Below the pieces are notes generated by a model. It did not search any database, had not been told where the DNA came from, and worked only from the letters and a program-made list of their open reading frames with translations. Of a stretch of 64,000 bases of DNA, positions 13,000-24,972 are shown in pieces. How positions within the stretch are numbered: position 1 is the stretch's first letter; each line of letters begins with the position of its first letter. Origin of the DNA: Sphagnum magellanicum (Eukaryota; Streptophyta; Sphagnopsida; Sphagnales; Sphagnaceae); the NCBI GenBank assembly GCA_021904315.1, contig CM038924.1:15178026-15242025 (forward strand), written 5' to 3'. The position numbers were made by a program, and so were the translations under genes.

Positions 13000-14560
13000 T
13001 AATTATATACAAACGTTCAATACATAATATATAAATTCATTAATGGATATTAACTACAATATTAATTCATTAAAAATATTAATTAAACATAACAAATATT
13101 GGTTTAATTTAAAAATACAAGTTTTAAATTATGAATATTATGTCCAATTCTAAACTATACAATTACTATAATAATTGTATAATTAATCTAATTCTAAATA
13201 TTACATTCATAATAATAAAATTACTATAAATTTAATTTTAATTATGAATTGTAACCAATAATTAATAATAATTACATTCAATTCTACATCATATAATTAT
13301 TGTAATTATTGTAGTTAGTGTAATTATTTTTAGTAATGTACAAATATTATTAACAAGTATGAAAATTTATGTTGTGATAATAATGACTTAATTTCATTAA
13401 ATTACTTTAATTGCAGTAATTCATTTTTATTATTATAAAAATATGAATAATTAGAGTGAATCATTGTTAATGGTAATAATTATTAATTATAAATAAGTAA
13501 TTTTAACTTATAAATTAATTAGTGTATAGTAATTACAATATAAATCCTCTAAAAATTGTACATCCCAATTTAATTTTAATTTATAAATATAAATCATTTC
13601 AATATTGTGTAATTACTTACAATAATATCATTGTAATTAATATATTATTACTGTAAATATAGTGGTTTTATAGTAATTTTTTTCACTAAAATGATTTTAC
13701 TCTAATTTGTTTTTATGACTGTAAAAATATTAAAAAATATTGTAGAAATTTATGTTGTAAGAATAATTATTTATTAAAACAAAATATTATAGGTTCTACA
13801 TACAATAATTCACTATGATTGAATTACTTTAATTATAATAAGTACATGAATAATTCAAATTATAGTCAAACTATTATAAATATTATAAATATTACTTCAA
13901 ATCATAAATTATGTATAATGCATGTAATTACAATAACAAGATTTACAGTAATTACCTTCATATTACGAAAATTACTATAAAAATTGTAAATGTTAATTAT
14001 AATTATAATATAAAATATGATTATGAAGTGAAATTACATATTCTATTTTTTTAATTAATTTTTAGAATTTTAGAAAAATTAGTAATTAAAGTAGATTTAT
14101 ATGTTGGAACAATAATTATTTATAGTAAATAAGTAATTATAAATTATCTATATGTACTATAATGAAATTAATTACATTAATTACGAATTTCATTATAATT
14201 AGTGAAGAAATATTAAATGTGGTTTTTAATAATTTAATAATTTATAGTTTTTATATTAAAAATTAATTATTTTATTTGCAATAATTTTGTGATAATTATT
14301 GTACCTTTTTTATTATTGTAACAATTTATTAATAATGAGTGTAAAACTTTATGTTGTAATAATAAAGATTTAACACAAGTAAATTTTAAATTTCAAATAA
14401 AATAATTAATTATATTTTATATGTTTTAATTACAATAAATGCATTCAATATTATATGTATAGTAAAATTATTGTAAAGCATTTGAATATGCATTTTAATT
14501 ATAAATTTAAAATATGACTCCTATGTTCTAATATAATTTTAATAATTTCAAAATATACAC
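13000..14560. repeat. About 1.5 kb of nearly pure A+T sequence
   Basis: Dense repetition of aattat, taattaat and attactataa words with very few G or C bases. No frame of note on either strand. It occupies the right half of the probable CACTA-like element and resembles a decayed minisatellite. Confidence 0.8.
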
Positions 14561-15639
14561 ATATACAACTATGGATGATTGATGTATTGCAACCCTTACA
14601 TATACCGTAATATGAGGGTGATATACATGCTTAGCTAGTCCATGAGAATAACACATATATATACGCTAATGAATTTGGAAAACATAATGTATACATAAGG
14701 CCTACTATATATAATTGTTAGGTACCATAACATAAAACACATAACTTACCCAATACAAAATTAGTATATACATAACTTAATGTATAGATAATACTAGATA
14801 CCATTTTTGGGTCACTTTTGCAACTAATGGGCCATAGGAGGGCCTTTTAGGATGAAAATAGTGTGAAAAGTCATCCCATTGGAAGAATGAAAAACCTAAT
14901 AATCACAACATAGTCATAAATGTGACCTAATAATGTGTAATGTGATTTTCAGTCACAAATGTAATGAATGTTATTTGCAAGCAACCATTAATCGCATGTA
15001 ATCACAAATCAATTGGTTACATTTTGGCCTTTTTTAAATAATGAGAGGATGATATTTTGCCATTATTCTCTTCAAGGGTTCTAACATGGACATCCACCTT
15101 ATTTTCACATTCTTTTAAAAAATTCCCTTTTGTATTCAAGGTTTGAACTAATTTTTAAAACTCCAAATGCCTTTTTGGATAATGGTTAAAATAACATGCA
15201 TGTTCATTATGAAGACCTCAATCCGAGCAAGGTCAAATCCCCCAAAAGATTGGACAACCAAGTTTGCCCTATGGGCAACACAATGAACACCCATCAAAAA
15301 AAGAGCCTATGAATCATTTATTTGTTTTTGTGACTCTTATTCCCCCTTCGAAAAAAATAACCCCATCAACTCCAAAGCACAATAGTTTTTTAGACATTTG
15401 GGTGCAATCATACTAACATGTATTGAAATTAAAGCAAGACTTTTAAGGACTTTTAAGAACTTTTAACCTCTTGTAACCATTGCTTAAAAGCTACATAAAA
15501 GCAACTTAAAGTAATTTTGACACTAAAAACACAATTTGAAAATATTTTTTAATGACATATTTTGGATTTTTTTAATATACACCTTAACATAATAGTATTA
15601 AGAAAGTTTTTTTAAAAATTAATATTTTTTTGAAAGACG

Positions 15640-16830
15640 TATTAAAAAGCTTCCAATAAATTTTTAAAAATAAAATAGTGGTTTAGGGGGGCACATGTGG
15701 GTCCTAATAAAGTGGTTAGACCCATTTCTTCCTTGGTTAGCCCCCCCACTTTTGAGCAATGTAGCCTTAATGATTTCAATGAGATTTTTAAAACCAAATG
15801 TATCCATAATCCTCTCAATACATGTACCAAAATAGGTACCCTAGTCCAACCAGCAACAACGTACACATGGATACATATCTAAAAACCATTATCAACTATT
15901 GTGACTTCATCACAAGATGAGGTAATGAATTAGGCAAAGTGTATAACCTCAATAGTGGCATTCTCAAATTGGGTGTGCATGAATTTAACAAATACCCAAC
16001 CAATAGAATTTGACCAGTGTATGGTTGGATTGTTCAAGACTCTTAAACTAGCAAACAACTCATACAAGGATTCATAATCAAACATTGGATGACCATGCAC
16101 AAGGATATGAAACAATGTTTTCATTTGACCATTTTTGATTCCCTTTATCCACAAGATTGTTCACTTGGTCCAAAACTAACTTTGAACCCCTTTGTGCATA
16201 CAAGTTCATGTTTTTCAAGTGAGCACAATCTTTGGCAATGTATTCCCCACCCTTTTGCACTCCAAGTTTTGGCAAATCCTACACAACAATTTTACAACCC
16301 TCATTCTTTGTTAGAATGTCCCATTTACACCCAACAATCAAGTTTTCCTTGTTTTCAATCAAGGATTAAACCCTACATTTCACAACATGAATAAAACCAC
16401 CTTTTATCATTACACCTCTTGCCCATGGTAACTTGATTAGGTCCCACTTTGTTTGGAATTTTCTGGTGTTTTCATAATTTTTTTCTATTTCTTCCTTTGG
16501 TCATTAGAACCTAATTTCTCTTTCTTTCAATGTGGGTTAGATTGTGAATTAGACAATTCCACAATCTCTTTAACTTCTACTAACTTAGATGGGAATTTAG
16601 GATGGAATTCATGTAAGACTTTTGGCACATCAAAATTTTGCATATATGATCCAAATTTATTAGAGGATTTTCCATCCTTGTTGCATCCATGTTCTTAGTT
16701 GGATTGATTACAAACTCAGGTGACCATGTTCCACTTAGAAGTGATTTCAACCCATTAGATGAATTGTATGACCTTGGAAACATTGTGGAATTAGACACAA
16801 GCCAAAGGGGCATTGTGAATTTAAGGTTTT
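15640..16830 (-). pseudogene. Decayed hAT-like transposase fragment
   Basis: Minus-strand frames read HPMFDYESLYELFASLRVLN then NPTIHWSNSIGW (about 16100-16000) and YVVAGWTRVPILVHVL, KVGGLTKEEMG (about 15866-15720). The order DYE...NNPxxHWSxxSGW... VxxWxRVPIL...GGL(S/T)KEE resembles a plant hAT-related transposase family with an N-terminal zinc finger. Frames shift between segments and stops interrupt it. The part above 16200 (MPKLGVQKGGEYIAKDC and beyond) is not clearly homologous. The superfamily call rests on recalled family resemblance and should be treated as moderate. Confidence 0.45.
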
Positions 16831-19800
16831 TGGAGTAATTAAAGTATTGGAAAATTGTAGATGATATATTTTAGTAAAAGTGTTTAGCATATTTTGTCAA
16901 CAAACACACATGAAGCTTTTAAACAAATTCAATCAAATGAATGCACTTTAAGGTGGACAAAAAGTGGCACATGTGATGTCCACAATTTTCCTTTTTCATA
17001 ATTTTTAATGTGAATATTTGATGTTTTGGGAATGAAAATTAGTCCATTTGAAAGTAGGAGACAAGAAGAATACCTAAACCCTAAACTTACAAGTTTTCAA
17101 ATTATAACACATGCTCTGATTTGATCAGCTAGGAGAAAAGTTAGAAGCAAAACCATTTTTTTTAATTTTATAATTGGCAAATGATATGTTGGGTAGTAAT
17201 GTCACTTTTTATAAAACAACACTTATCAATTTTTCCATTTAAATAAATTACGGACTTTCTAGACTATTAGTAATCTTGTAAAATCCTAATAAATTAAAAT
17301 ATTAAATTTGATTGGAAACCTTTATTTTGGCATTACAATAGCCTCGTAATCATACTAAGAAAAAAATCAACAATTAAAACATGTTTACTATGTAATAAAA
17401 GTCCATAACATTTTATATGGACTATGACACAAAAAATCTTGTAATCATTTGAAAAGTCCACCTTGTAATGAAATGATGGCATTTTATCTTCAATTTTTAA
17501 ATTTGATTTTTCAAATGTAATTATAGTTTAATTAAATGAGTCCCTTTTTAAATTTTCGATCAAACCTCAACACATATTATACCAAACTTAAAGGTACCCC
17601 ATAAAATCTACCCATGTGACACCAAAAAATGGATTGTCTAGTGTGCAACCATCCAACTCTTAGACAATCTATCAACAAACACATGTGAAACTCTTAGACA
17701 TTTTGTTGACAAACACACATGAAGTTTTCAAACAAGAAGCACTAGAAGGCATTTTGTCAACAAACACACATGAAGCTTTCAAGTAATAAGTTCTTAGATG
17801 ATCTATTGACAAACACACATGAAGCTCTCAAACACTTTGTCAACAAAACACATGAAGTTTTTAGATAAGAAGCTTTCAAACATTCTATCAACAAACACAC
17901 ATGAAGCTCTAAAATAATAAACTTTTAAACATTTTGTCCATAAACACCTGCAAAGTTTTCATAACTCACTAGACTTAGGAATCAAGACACATTTGAACTC
18001 TTTCAAGTTTCAATTCATTAACTTCATGATTCATGAATTAGGTCTCAAACTTTAAGCCTATAAGGATTGAATCTGAATTCAAAAAAAATAACACACCTTG
18101 TAATTTGTAATTAGATTCGAGCCTAGTAGAAATTAAATAGGAATGGATTTAATGCAAGGTAGTTCAACAAAAATCATGATTTGTGAATTGTGATCAACTT
18201 TCGCAATGGAGTAATAAATAAATGCAAAAAAGGGACCTAATTTTTCAAGATTTAGAAATTTGGAAGTTGGAACACACCTTGAACTTTACAAATGCCATCA
18301 TTGATCATCATCTCTCATTTAAACATTGAATCTCAATTCCCTTTTGCAAGCCACAAGTTGCACTTTTCAACCATGAAAACCTTCCTCTTATGAGTCTTTA
18401 AAGTTGAAATGACCATTCCATTAATTTTGCACATATCCATAAACACACAAAAATTGTATAGAAACTGTGTACACTATAAACTTTACAAAACCAAGTTGAA
18501 GCAAATAAGTGAAGTAATGAGATGGGGAGTGAGGTTCTCGAGTCCATAATAACCATTTTAGTTTTCAAGGTTTGCAAGAAAAGAAATAGGTGCTTGTACT
18601 CCTTGTAATAATTAAACACCATTAAGTTGATTTTGGTGATCCCTTGGTGCTGGGATAATGCGAGCCACACCTGCTTGCTTTTTGACTATTTCTATGATTG
18701 TTTTTGGGGAAATATTCCTAGAATATTTTTGGAATATTCTTGAAAAAATCTTTAAAAAATATTTTTTTTAATTTTAAATTTGCTTCATATTATTTCATCA
18801 AGGTTCATGTTAAAACTTTGGTAAAAAATGTCATTTTCAAAAAAATTGAAATCCATTTACAAGTTTTTTTACTACTTAAAAACAAGCGATAAAGTGTTTA
18901 ATGAATGTTTTTACTAATTTTTTATTCATTGGATTAATTTCAAACTAATTCACATGTTCCCATGATATATTAAAAATACAACTATATAAACAAATCTTAC
19001 AATTTCAACATAAAATTAAATTACAACTTTAAAGCATGAAAAAACCAAGCAAACGTTACACTTGTTATGGTACGTGTTATTATGATTGCACCCCCATGTT
19101 ATTATTGGATCTAATTTTAGCAAAACCAGCTCATGTATTTCAACAACCTATAGGCAAAAAACTTGCACTTTGAGTTCGCAAAAACAACATTTAAGCTTCA
19201 AACCAAAAAACAAAATGGCACTTGGGTCCAAGCTTGGGCATGGTGGGCAATGAAAGTATTCACATAAACATTTATTGTAATAACCTAAACCCTAGCAATA
19301 TGAATGCCTAATGTCAATGTAAACTAACAACCATTCAATTCATTAAACAATATTCATGGTGAAACAAAATAGAATCCTCTTCTTAAGCTAGTTGCACCTC
19401 CTTGGCCAAGGTCGAAATTTGGGCACGGATTGCCAGAAAAAACCCTACTCCTTAAAATAATTGAAAAGAAAAATCAACTCAACCTTTTAAAATATTGAAA
19501 ATAATGGGTTTTAACCACCCCCACTTGCTATCAATAAGATCTGAACTATAATAAACAATAAAAACCAAGGTTCTATGATATTTAGTTCAATAATTATTCC
19601 ATTAAGAGCAGTGTTGAAATTTCAAAATAGGTAGTGGACCAAAAGGCAATGGTGGATGGGCTAGAGAAATGAAAATTTTGCATAGAATTAAATGGTGTTT
19701 ATTTTATTTTATTTTATTTTTCTTGCTAGATGGCATAATTTTCAAAGTCATCTTGGGAATTGGTAAAACAAGTTGTAAGATTGGAGGACCTATATTATTG

Positions 19801-22432
19801 TTGTTAGAAAATTGTTCCAATGTGCCTTGTAAAAAGTTTTTACGTCAACATTTTGTATTCCAATAATAAATTGAAGATGTCCTGCCTAGAGGTGATGATA
19901 ACGTGAAAGTTTGAACCTTAGAAAGGTGCATTTTCATATCCCATGCTAGGTGTCCAAAGATGAAAAAACTTGCTATCTAATCATTAAGTGGGTGTAAAAC
20001 ATAAACATTTTTATCCAAATCAATGTCATTAGAAACTTACTTCATTAGTATCTCTATTTTTGAAGTGGGGTTCATAATAAAATAAAATATACCCTAGGTA
20101 TGAAACACAAAAACTTACCAATTTCATGGGTTGCATAAGTCCAAACCTTACATATTACATCGTGTAAACTTGATGACAAATTGAACTTGAGTATGAAGAA
20201 TAGTTAGCTCTCATATTGATGATAGATGGGCATTGAACATAGAATGGGATCTGGATTTCATGTAAGTTTACAATTGCATTTGAGGAGACAAGGCAAAGCC
20301 TCAATAGACTAATGAACACTAAGACATTTAATCCAAAGGAAAAATATCAAAAAAAATATTAGGGTCGATGTTGGATGGCAAAATGCTAAAATAAAATAAT
20401 TAGTAAGAGGCATTAGAATTATTGTGTTGATGTTATAATATTTAATAACTATGAAACCATGCTTTTGCATCTTCATTTTTGTTTCTTATGTTAAATAATC
20501 AGCATATTATTCTCATTCTATGCATGATATTTGACCATAATCAAGTTTATGTTGAGCTTTTTTTTAGGTTATAATGGAGCAGTTTGACACCAAGGAAATG
20601 GCAAAAGAATACCCCTAGTTTATAATGGGGGTATTAGTCTAGGTTGAAAATGGTGATAAACCATTTTGGAAATAGAAATTTCATGCAACCAATGAAAAAG
20701 CTAAGGGTTTTTAGTTTTCTTGTGTTGGGTTTTGGGGGGTAGTGGTGGGGGGGATTTTTTGTTTTTGGTTTGTTTCCCACTATGTTCCTTAAAATGTCCC
20801 AAATAACACCTCATTTTAATCCCATATTGTTTGGCCATGATTCACCTTCCATGTATACAACTTATAAAAGGGGAAGGACAATGGGAACATCATGCTTATA
20901 AACTTAACCTTCTCATTGGTTCCTTCATCTGCTTTAAGGGAAAGTAGAAAAAAACATCATGCCTTTATTTTTAGGAGGGAAGCATATTTAAGCTTGTATA
21001 TGGGGGCCCAACATAAATACCCCTAGTTTAATCTATGACTTTGTGACATCACATGCATTGAAATACCTAGATATAATCTTTTCAAAATCATGTTGGAATA
21101 TGTGTAACAAAGATTTCAAAATGATGTATTACATGTCAAAACACTTTGAACTATGTGAAAATGCAAATTTCATTTTAAAAAACCAATAGTTCATTTTCAA
21201 GGGGGTTAGAATCCCATGCTAGAACCTTTGGCTTTACATGGAGAACATGGAACCTAATGAGATCAAAGGAACCTAATGCCATCAAAGGTTGCTACATTTG
21301 CAATTCAAACCAATGTCAATGCATGAAACAAATGATCAAGTGTTGAGAACATTAGGAATGAATAATGGAATGAGATCAAATGGATTAGGCAAACCATATG
21401 GACTTGATCCATGAAGCAAACAATCATGATTGAAGGATTTCCTCATGGAATTTCTTTCCAAAGATCACATTATAATATAGTGATGTGACATGATTTTCAT
21501 GGCCCAATGGGGAACATCTACAAGTGCATGTTTTCAAATTTATTGATGTAGAAGTAGGATCACCTTTTCTAATAACCCAAACATGCCCCAAAAAATGAAG
21601 CCTCCATCAAAAAGGTGTCCTAGAACTTGCTACCTATTACAACTCAAAAACATTTCAAATGACAAGTTGCAATATAGTTTCCTTACGAGCTTGGAAATTT
21701 TTTGGGGATTTTGTGTGTCCAATAACCTTCCATGCATAAAATTTGAAAATGCAATCCCATTTTACTTGCAGAAATTAATTTAAAAAAATTATTAACCAAT
21801 TGAAATGGTATAGCTATGACCCAAAAGAAGCTAATGATTAAATTGTCACCAAAGAAGTGTGTATGCTTTCTACAACAATTTCCATTTAAACTCTTGTTTT
21901 ACTCTTAAACCACATGCACAAAAATGACCCTAAAATTGTTTAACTCCTTCATAATCTATAAAATCTATATTGAAACCAATTTTCTAGTGGGCCATAGAAT
22001 GCCTTACATAAACCCAATTTGGTTACAACTAATAGTGTTACCTACACCTTTTAATTGCACTAGTATGACTTTAATTGAGGTTTTGTCGGGAATCAAACTG
22101 GTCATTTTTTGTTCACTTGATCCTTTGAACTATTAAAACCTACTTTGATTATGCAATGCATCAATTAAGGCTCTACATGGTAACAATAAAACATTTGAAA
22201 TTCTCATTTTTTCGTACTCCCAACAATGTAGACTATCCCAACCCCGTTTATTAACAACATGAGGTTTTGTTCAAAATCCATTAAAAATGTGGGGTAAATT
22301 TCATAAACACAAACTCAACTTATCGATTCATTTCTTGCAAGATCATTTAAACCTTCAACCTCACAATCTGCTCCAACTCAAGGATACTCCCAAAAAATGG
22401 AGGTTTCTCATGTTCTAAAGTTCAATATAATT
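16831..22432. other. No gene seen outside the tandem repeat at 17.6-18.0 kb
   Basis: AT-rich intergenic DNA. A G-rich tract (ggttttggggggtagtgg then tggggggg) lies at 20729-20755. Short frames near 18398-18670, 19669-19866, 21583-21783 and 21924-22136 show no recognisable domain. Confidence 0.5.
17620..17960. repeat. Irregular tandem repeat with aacaaacacacatgaag core, ~7 copies
   Basis: Copies read cattttgtcaacaaacacac then atgaagctttcaa, spaced about 40-65 bp. An extra copy (ttttgtcaacaaacacacat) lies at about 16895, 700 bp away. Confidence 0.8.
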
Positions 22433-22769
22433 CACTATTAAAATTCCAAGTTTTTCAAACTATGCACATTGACTGAAATGTTGTTTTTGATTAAATAACA
22501 TGTATGCTTTGACTAGAAGCCAAAGTACTAAATGACATGAGTATATTTTGACTAATCAATTTGATTATAATGATTGATTTAACCATATGTCAAATAACCA
22601 CCTAGTCAAATTTTAACCCCCAAAAAACCACCTCAATTAAAAGGACTATGTTTTAATCAATAAGGCCAATTACAAAATGGTTAAATAAACAAGTTTAGTC
22701 AAAATAACTATTGGTTTAATAAAAAACCCAACCCACCTACCTATCAACCAACCATAAGGTTTACTTGTT

Positions 22770-24500
22770 AGGTTTGACCAATTTTAGCCAACCATTTAAA
22801 CCAAATTTAACCATTATATTCTGATATTAAATTTGGCCATTAGATTTAATTAGTTAGATTTAACCATTAAATATATATATATTTAGGTTTAACCATTAAA
22901 TTCAACTTAGGTTTAGCCATTAAGTTCAACTTAAATTTAATCATTATGTTTAACCATTATACTTAGTCATTGAATAATTTTAACCATTCAATTTATATTA
23001 ACTAAGTGAATTCATGGTCAAAGGAGCCAGGGGTGCCAAAGTAAAAGTTGTTTTTCAAGGATTGCAAATGACATGTGTCATTTGTACATTGGTTTATAAC
23101 TTAAAATTATGTATTTCAGATACCTCATTTAGCATTGCATTTTAGATATAAATACATTTTGACTACAAATTGATTTTATATCATGTATATTATGCATTCA
23201 TGCCCTCTATCACATATATATGAACAACTTTTGTTAAAGCCACATTTTCAAAATCCATAATTTTTAAAGTCAAAAACATTTTTGAACCAAATGTGATCAA
23301 ATGGGTTATAAAAATAATTTTAATCAGTTCAAGTCCTTTCGACCTTCTAATCATCAATGTTAAAATTCTCTTCAATTTTCAAAAGGAATGGTGCACATTT
23401 GGTAGAAAAAAAATGTTTGAAAAAAACAGGGACTATCCACTTTTGAGGTTTATGTGCTTTGAACATGTAAATTTTTATTTTTTTTGTCAAGTTGTGAGCA
23501 TATACAATTTTCAATAAATGGAAAATATTCCAAAAAACTTTATGACAATCCAAACTCTTATGCTTCCCTTGTGATCTTTCAAACATATAAAAATGCAATT
23601 TTAAAAAGTGACCACTCACTTGGATGGTTCCTTTGATTCTGATTTTACCCAATTAACATATCATTTAATCATTATATATGTTTAACCATTAAATTTAGCC
23701 ATTAGAATTAATCATTAAATAAATTTTGGTACTAAGTTTAGCCATTAAATTTAATCATTAACTAGATTTAGCCATTAAGTTTTGCCATTGGAGTTAATCA
23801 TTAAATATATTTTGTCACTAAATTTAACTATTAAAATTAATCATTAAAAATATTTAGCCATTAAATGTAGCCATTGAATTGAATCATTAAGTTTAGCCAT
23901 TAAATGTGGCCATTGAAATTTGTCATTAAATAAGTTTAATTACTAAATTTAGTCATTATATTTAATGATTAAATAAGTTTAGCCATCAAATTTAACCATT
24001 GGATTTAATCATTAAATAGGTTTAGCCATTAAATTTAACCATTGAATTTAATCATTAATTAAATTTAACTATCATATTTAGTGGTTAAATATTTTTAGCC
24101 ATTAAATTTAGTCCTTGAATTTAGACATTAAATAAGTTTAGCCATTATATTTAATCATTCAATAGGTTTAGCCATTAAGTTTAATTATTAGATTTACTTA
24201 TTGGATTTACTCATTAATTAAGTTTAACCATTAAATTTAGCCACATATTTAGTCGTTAAATAATTTTAGCCATTAAATTTAACCATTGGATTTAGTTGTT
24301 AAATAAGTTTAGTCATTAAGTGTAACCATTGTATTTAGTCATTCAATAGGTTTAGCCATTAAGTTTAACCATTATATTTAATTGTCAAATAGGTGTAACC
24401 ATTAGGTTAACCATTGAATTTAGTTATTAAATAGGTTTAGCCATTAAATTTAATCATTAAATAAGTTTAACCATTAAAATTATCCATTAGATTTAACCAA
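22770..24500. repeat. AT-rich minisatellite of (tttagccattaaa)-like units
   Basis: Irregular 14-15-bp monomers such as tttagccattaaat, tttaaccattgaat and tttaatcattaaat follow one another. Runs of three tend to form a ~43-45-bp higher-order unit ending aaataagtttagccatt. The array is split by the MITE copy at 23004-23650, so the array existed before that insertion. No coding frame. Confidence 0.85.
23004..23650. mobile_element. GGGT-ended MITE, copy C
   Basis: The right end reads back as GGGTAAAATCAGAATCAAAG, matching the family left end GGGTGAAAACACGATCAAAG (seen in copy B). Its own left end has decayed to GTGAATTCATGGTCAAAGG. The interior matches copies at 12339-12991 and 8915-9400 over hundreds of bases, for example gcattcatgccctctat and ttctaatcatcaatgttaaa. 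No coding capacity. Inserted in the AT-rich minisatellite. Confidence 0.8.
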
Positions 24501-24509
24501 TTACTTTCT

Positions 24510-24625
24510 TACAATTATGATGGTGTAATTCATTGGTAAGGACTTGGTTTGTTATGGTGAAGGTGAGAGGTTCAATTCCTAACATTTGCAACCTATGTGT
24601 ATGTTTAGAGGCTAGGGTCACTAGG
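24510..24625 (+). repeat. tRNA-like (SINE-type) fragment inside the CACTA element
   Basis: An A-box-like tggtgtaattcattggtaag (24521-24540) and a B-box GGTTCAATTCC (24569-24579) at tRNA spacing, then catttgcaacctatgtgta, matching the tail of the 41.95-kb fragment. Suggests a tRNA-derived SINE; an intact acceptor stem is not seen. Confidence 0.45.
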
Positions 24626-24700
24626 TAGATTATATAGGTTAGGTTAGGTTATACTAGCCTAAGGTAGGTTAGGTCATCACCTACCTACCTACATTTCTGA
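24625..24700. repeat. Short AGGTT/ACCTAC stretch
   Basis: ataggttaggttaggtta is followed by cacctacctacctac in the opposite sense, the same composition as the arrays at 11.7 and 35.3 kb. Lies near the right end of the CACTA element. Confidence 0.75.
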
Positions 24701-24972
24701 TTTATTTATTAACCCATTGACTTATGACTTGACCAACCAAATGATGACATGTGGGGCATTGAAATGACTTTACAACATGTCACATTTTACCAATAGTCAA
24801 AAATTTTAATCAAAAGCATCACCTTTAGGTTGGTCAAAAAACCCATCCTAATCATACTGGACTTGTTAAAATCGTCCTAAAAAACCAAAGTGGTTTTTTG
24901 ACCCCCTATCACTTTGGGGTATTTTCTAGTCTGAAAATCTAGTTTGAAAAACCTGGAATTCTAGTAGTGATT

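Larger units (their letters stand above)
11198..15043. mobile_element. Probable old non-autonomous CACTA-like element, ~3.85 kb
   Basis: The left end CACTAGAACAAAAGGTTAAA and the inverted right end CATTATTTAAAAAAGGCCAA align, continuing A(T/A)TGT(G/A)AC. Flanks AAA and AGA could be a decayed 3-bp duplication. Subterminal words built on gttgcaa/gtcacaaat occur in both orientations near both ends (11210-11320 and 14880-15015), as in CACTA subterminal regions. The interior carries an AGGT/ACCT array, MITE copy B and very AT-rich DNA. Ends are less certain than for the 22.4-kb element. Confidence 0.5.
22433..24969. mobile_element. Non-autonomous CACTA (EnSpm) element, 2,537 bp, TSD ATT
   Basis: The left end CACTATTAAAATTCCAAG and the inverted right end CACTACTAGAATTCCAGG extend to 30 bp with 27 matches, both continuing TTTTTCAAACTA. 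The 3-bp direct repeat ATT flanks it (22430-22432 and 24970-24972), as expected for CACTA elements. No transposase frame is visible. The interior holds an AT-rich minisatellite, a GGGT-ended MITE, a tRNA-like fragment and an AGGT-rich stretch. Movement would need a transposase supplied elsewhere. Confidence 0.85.
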
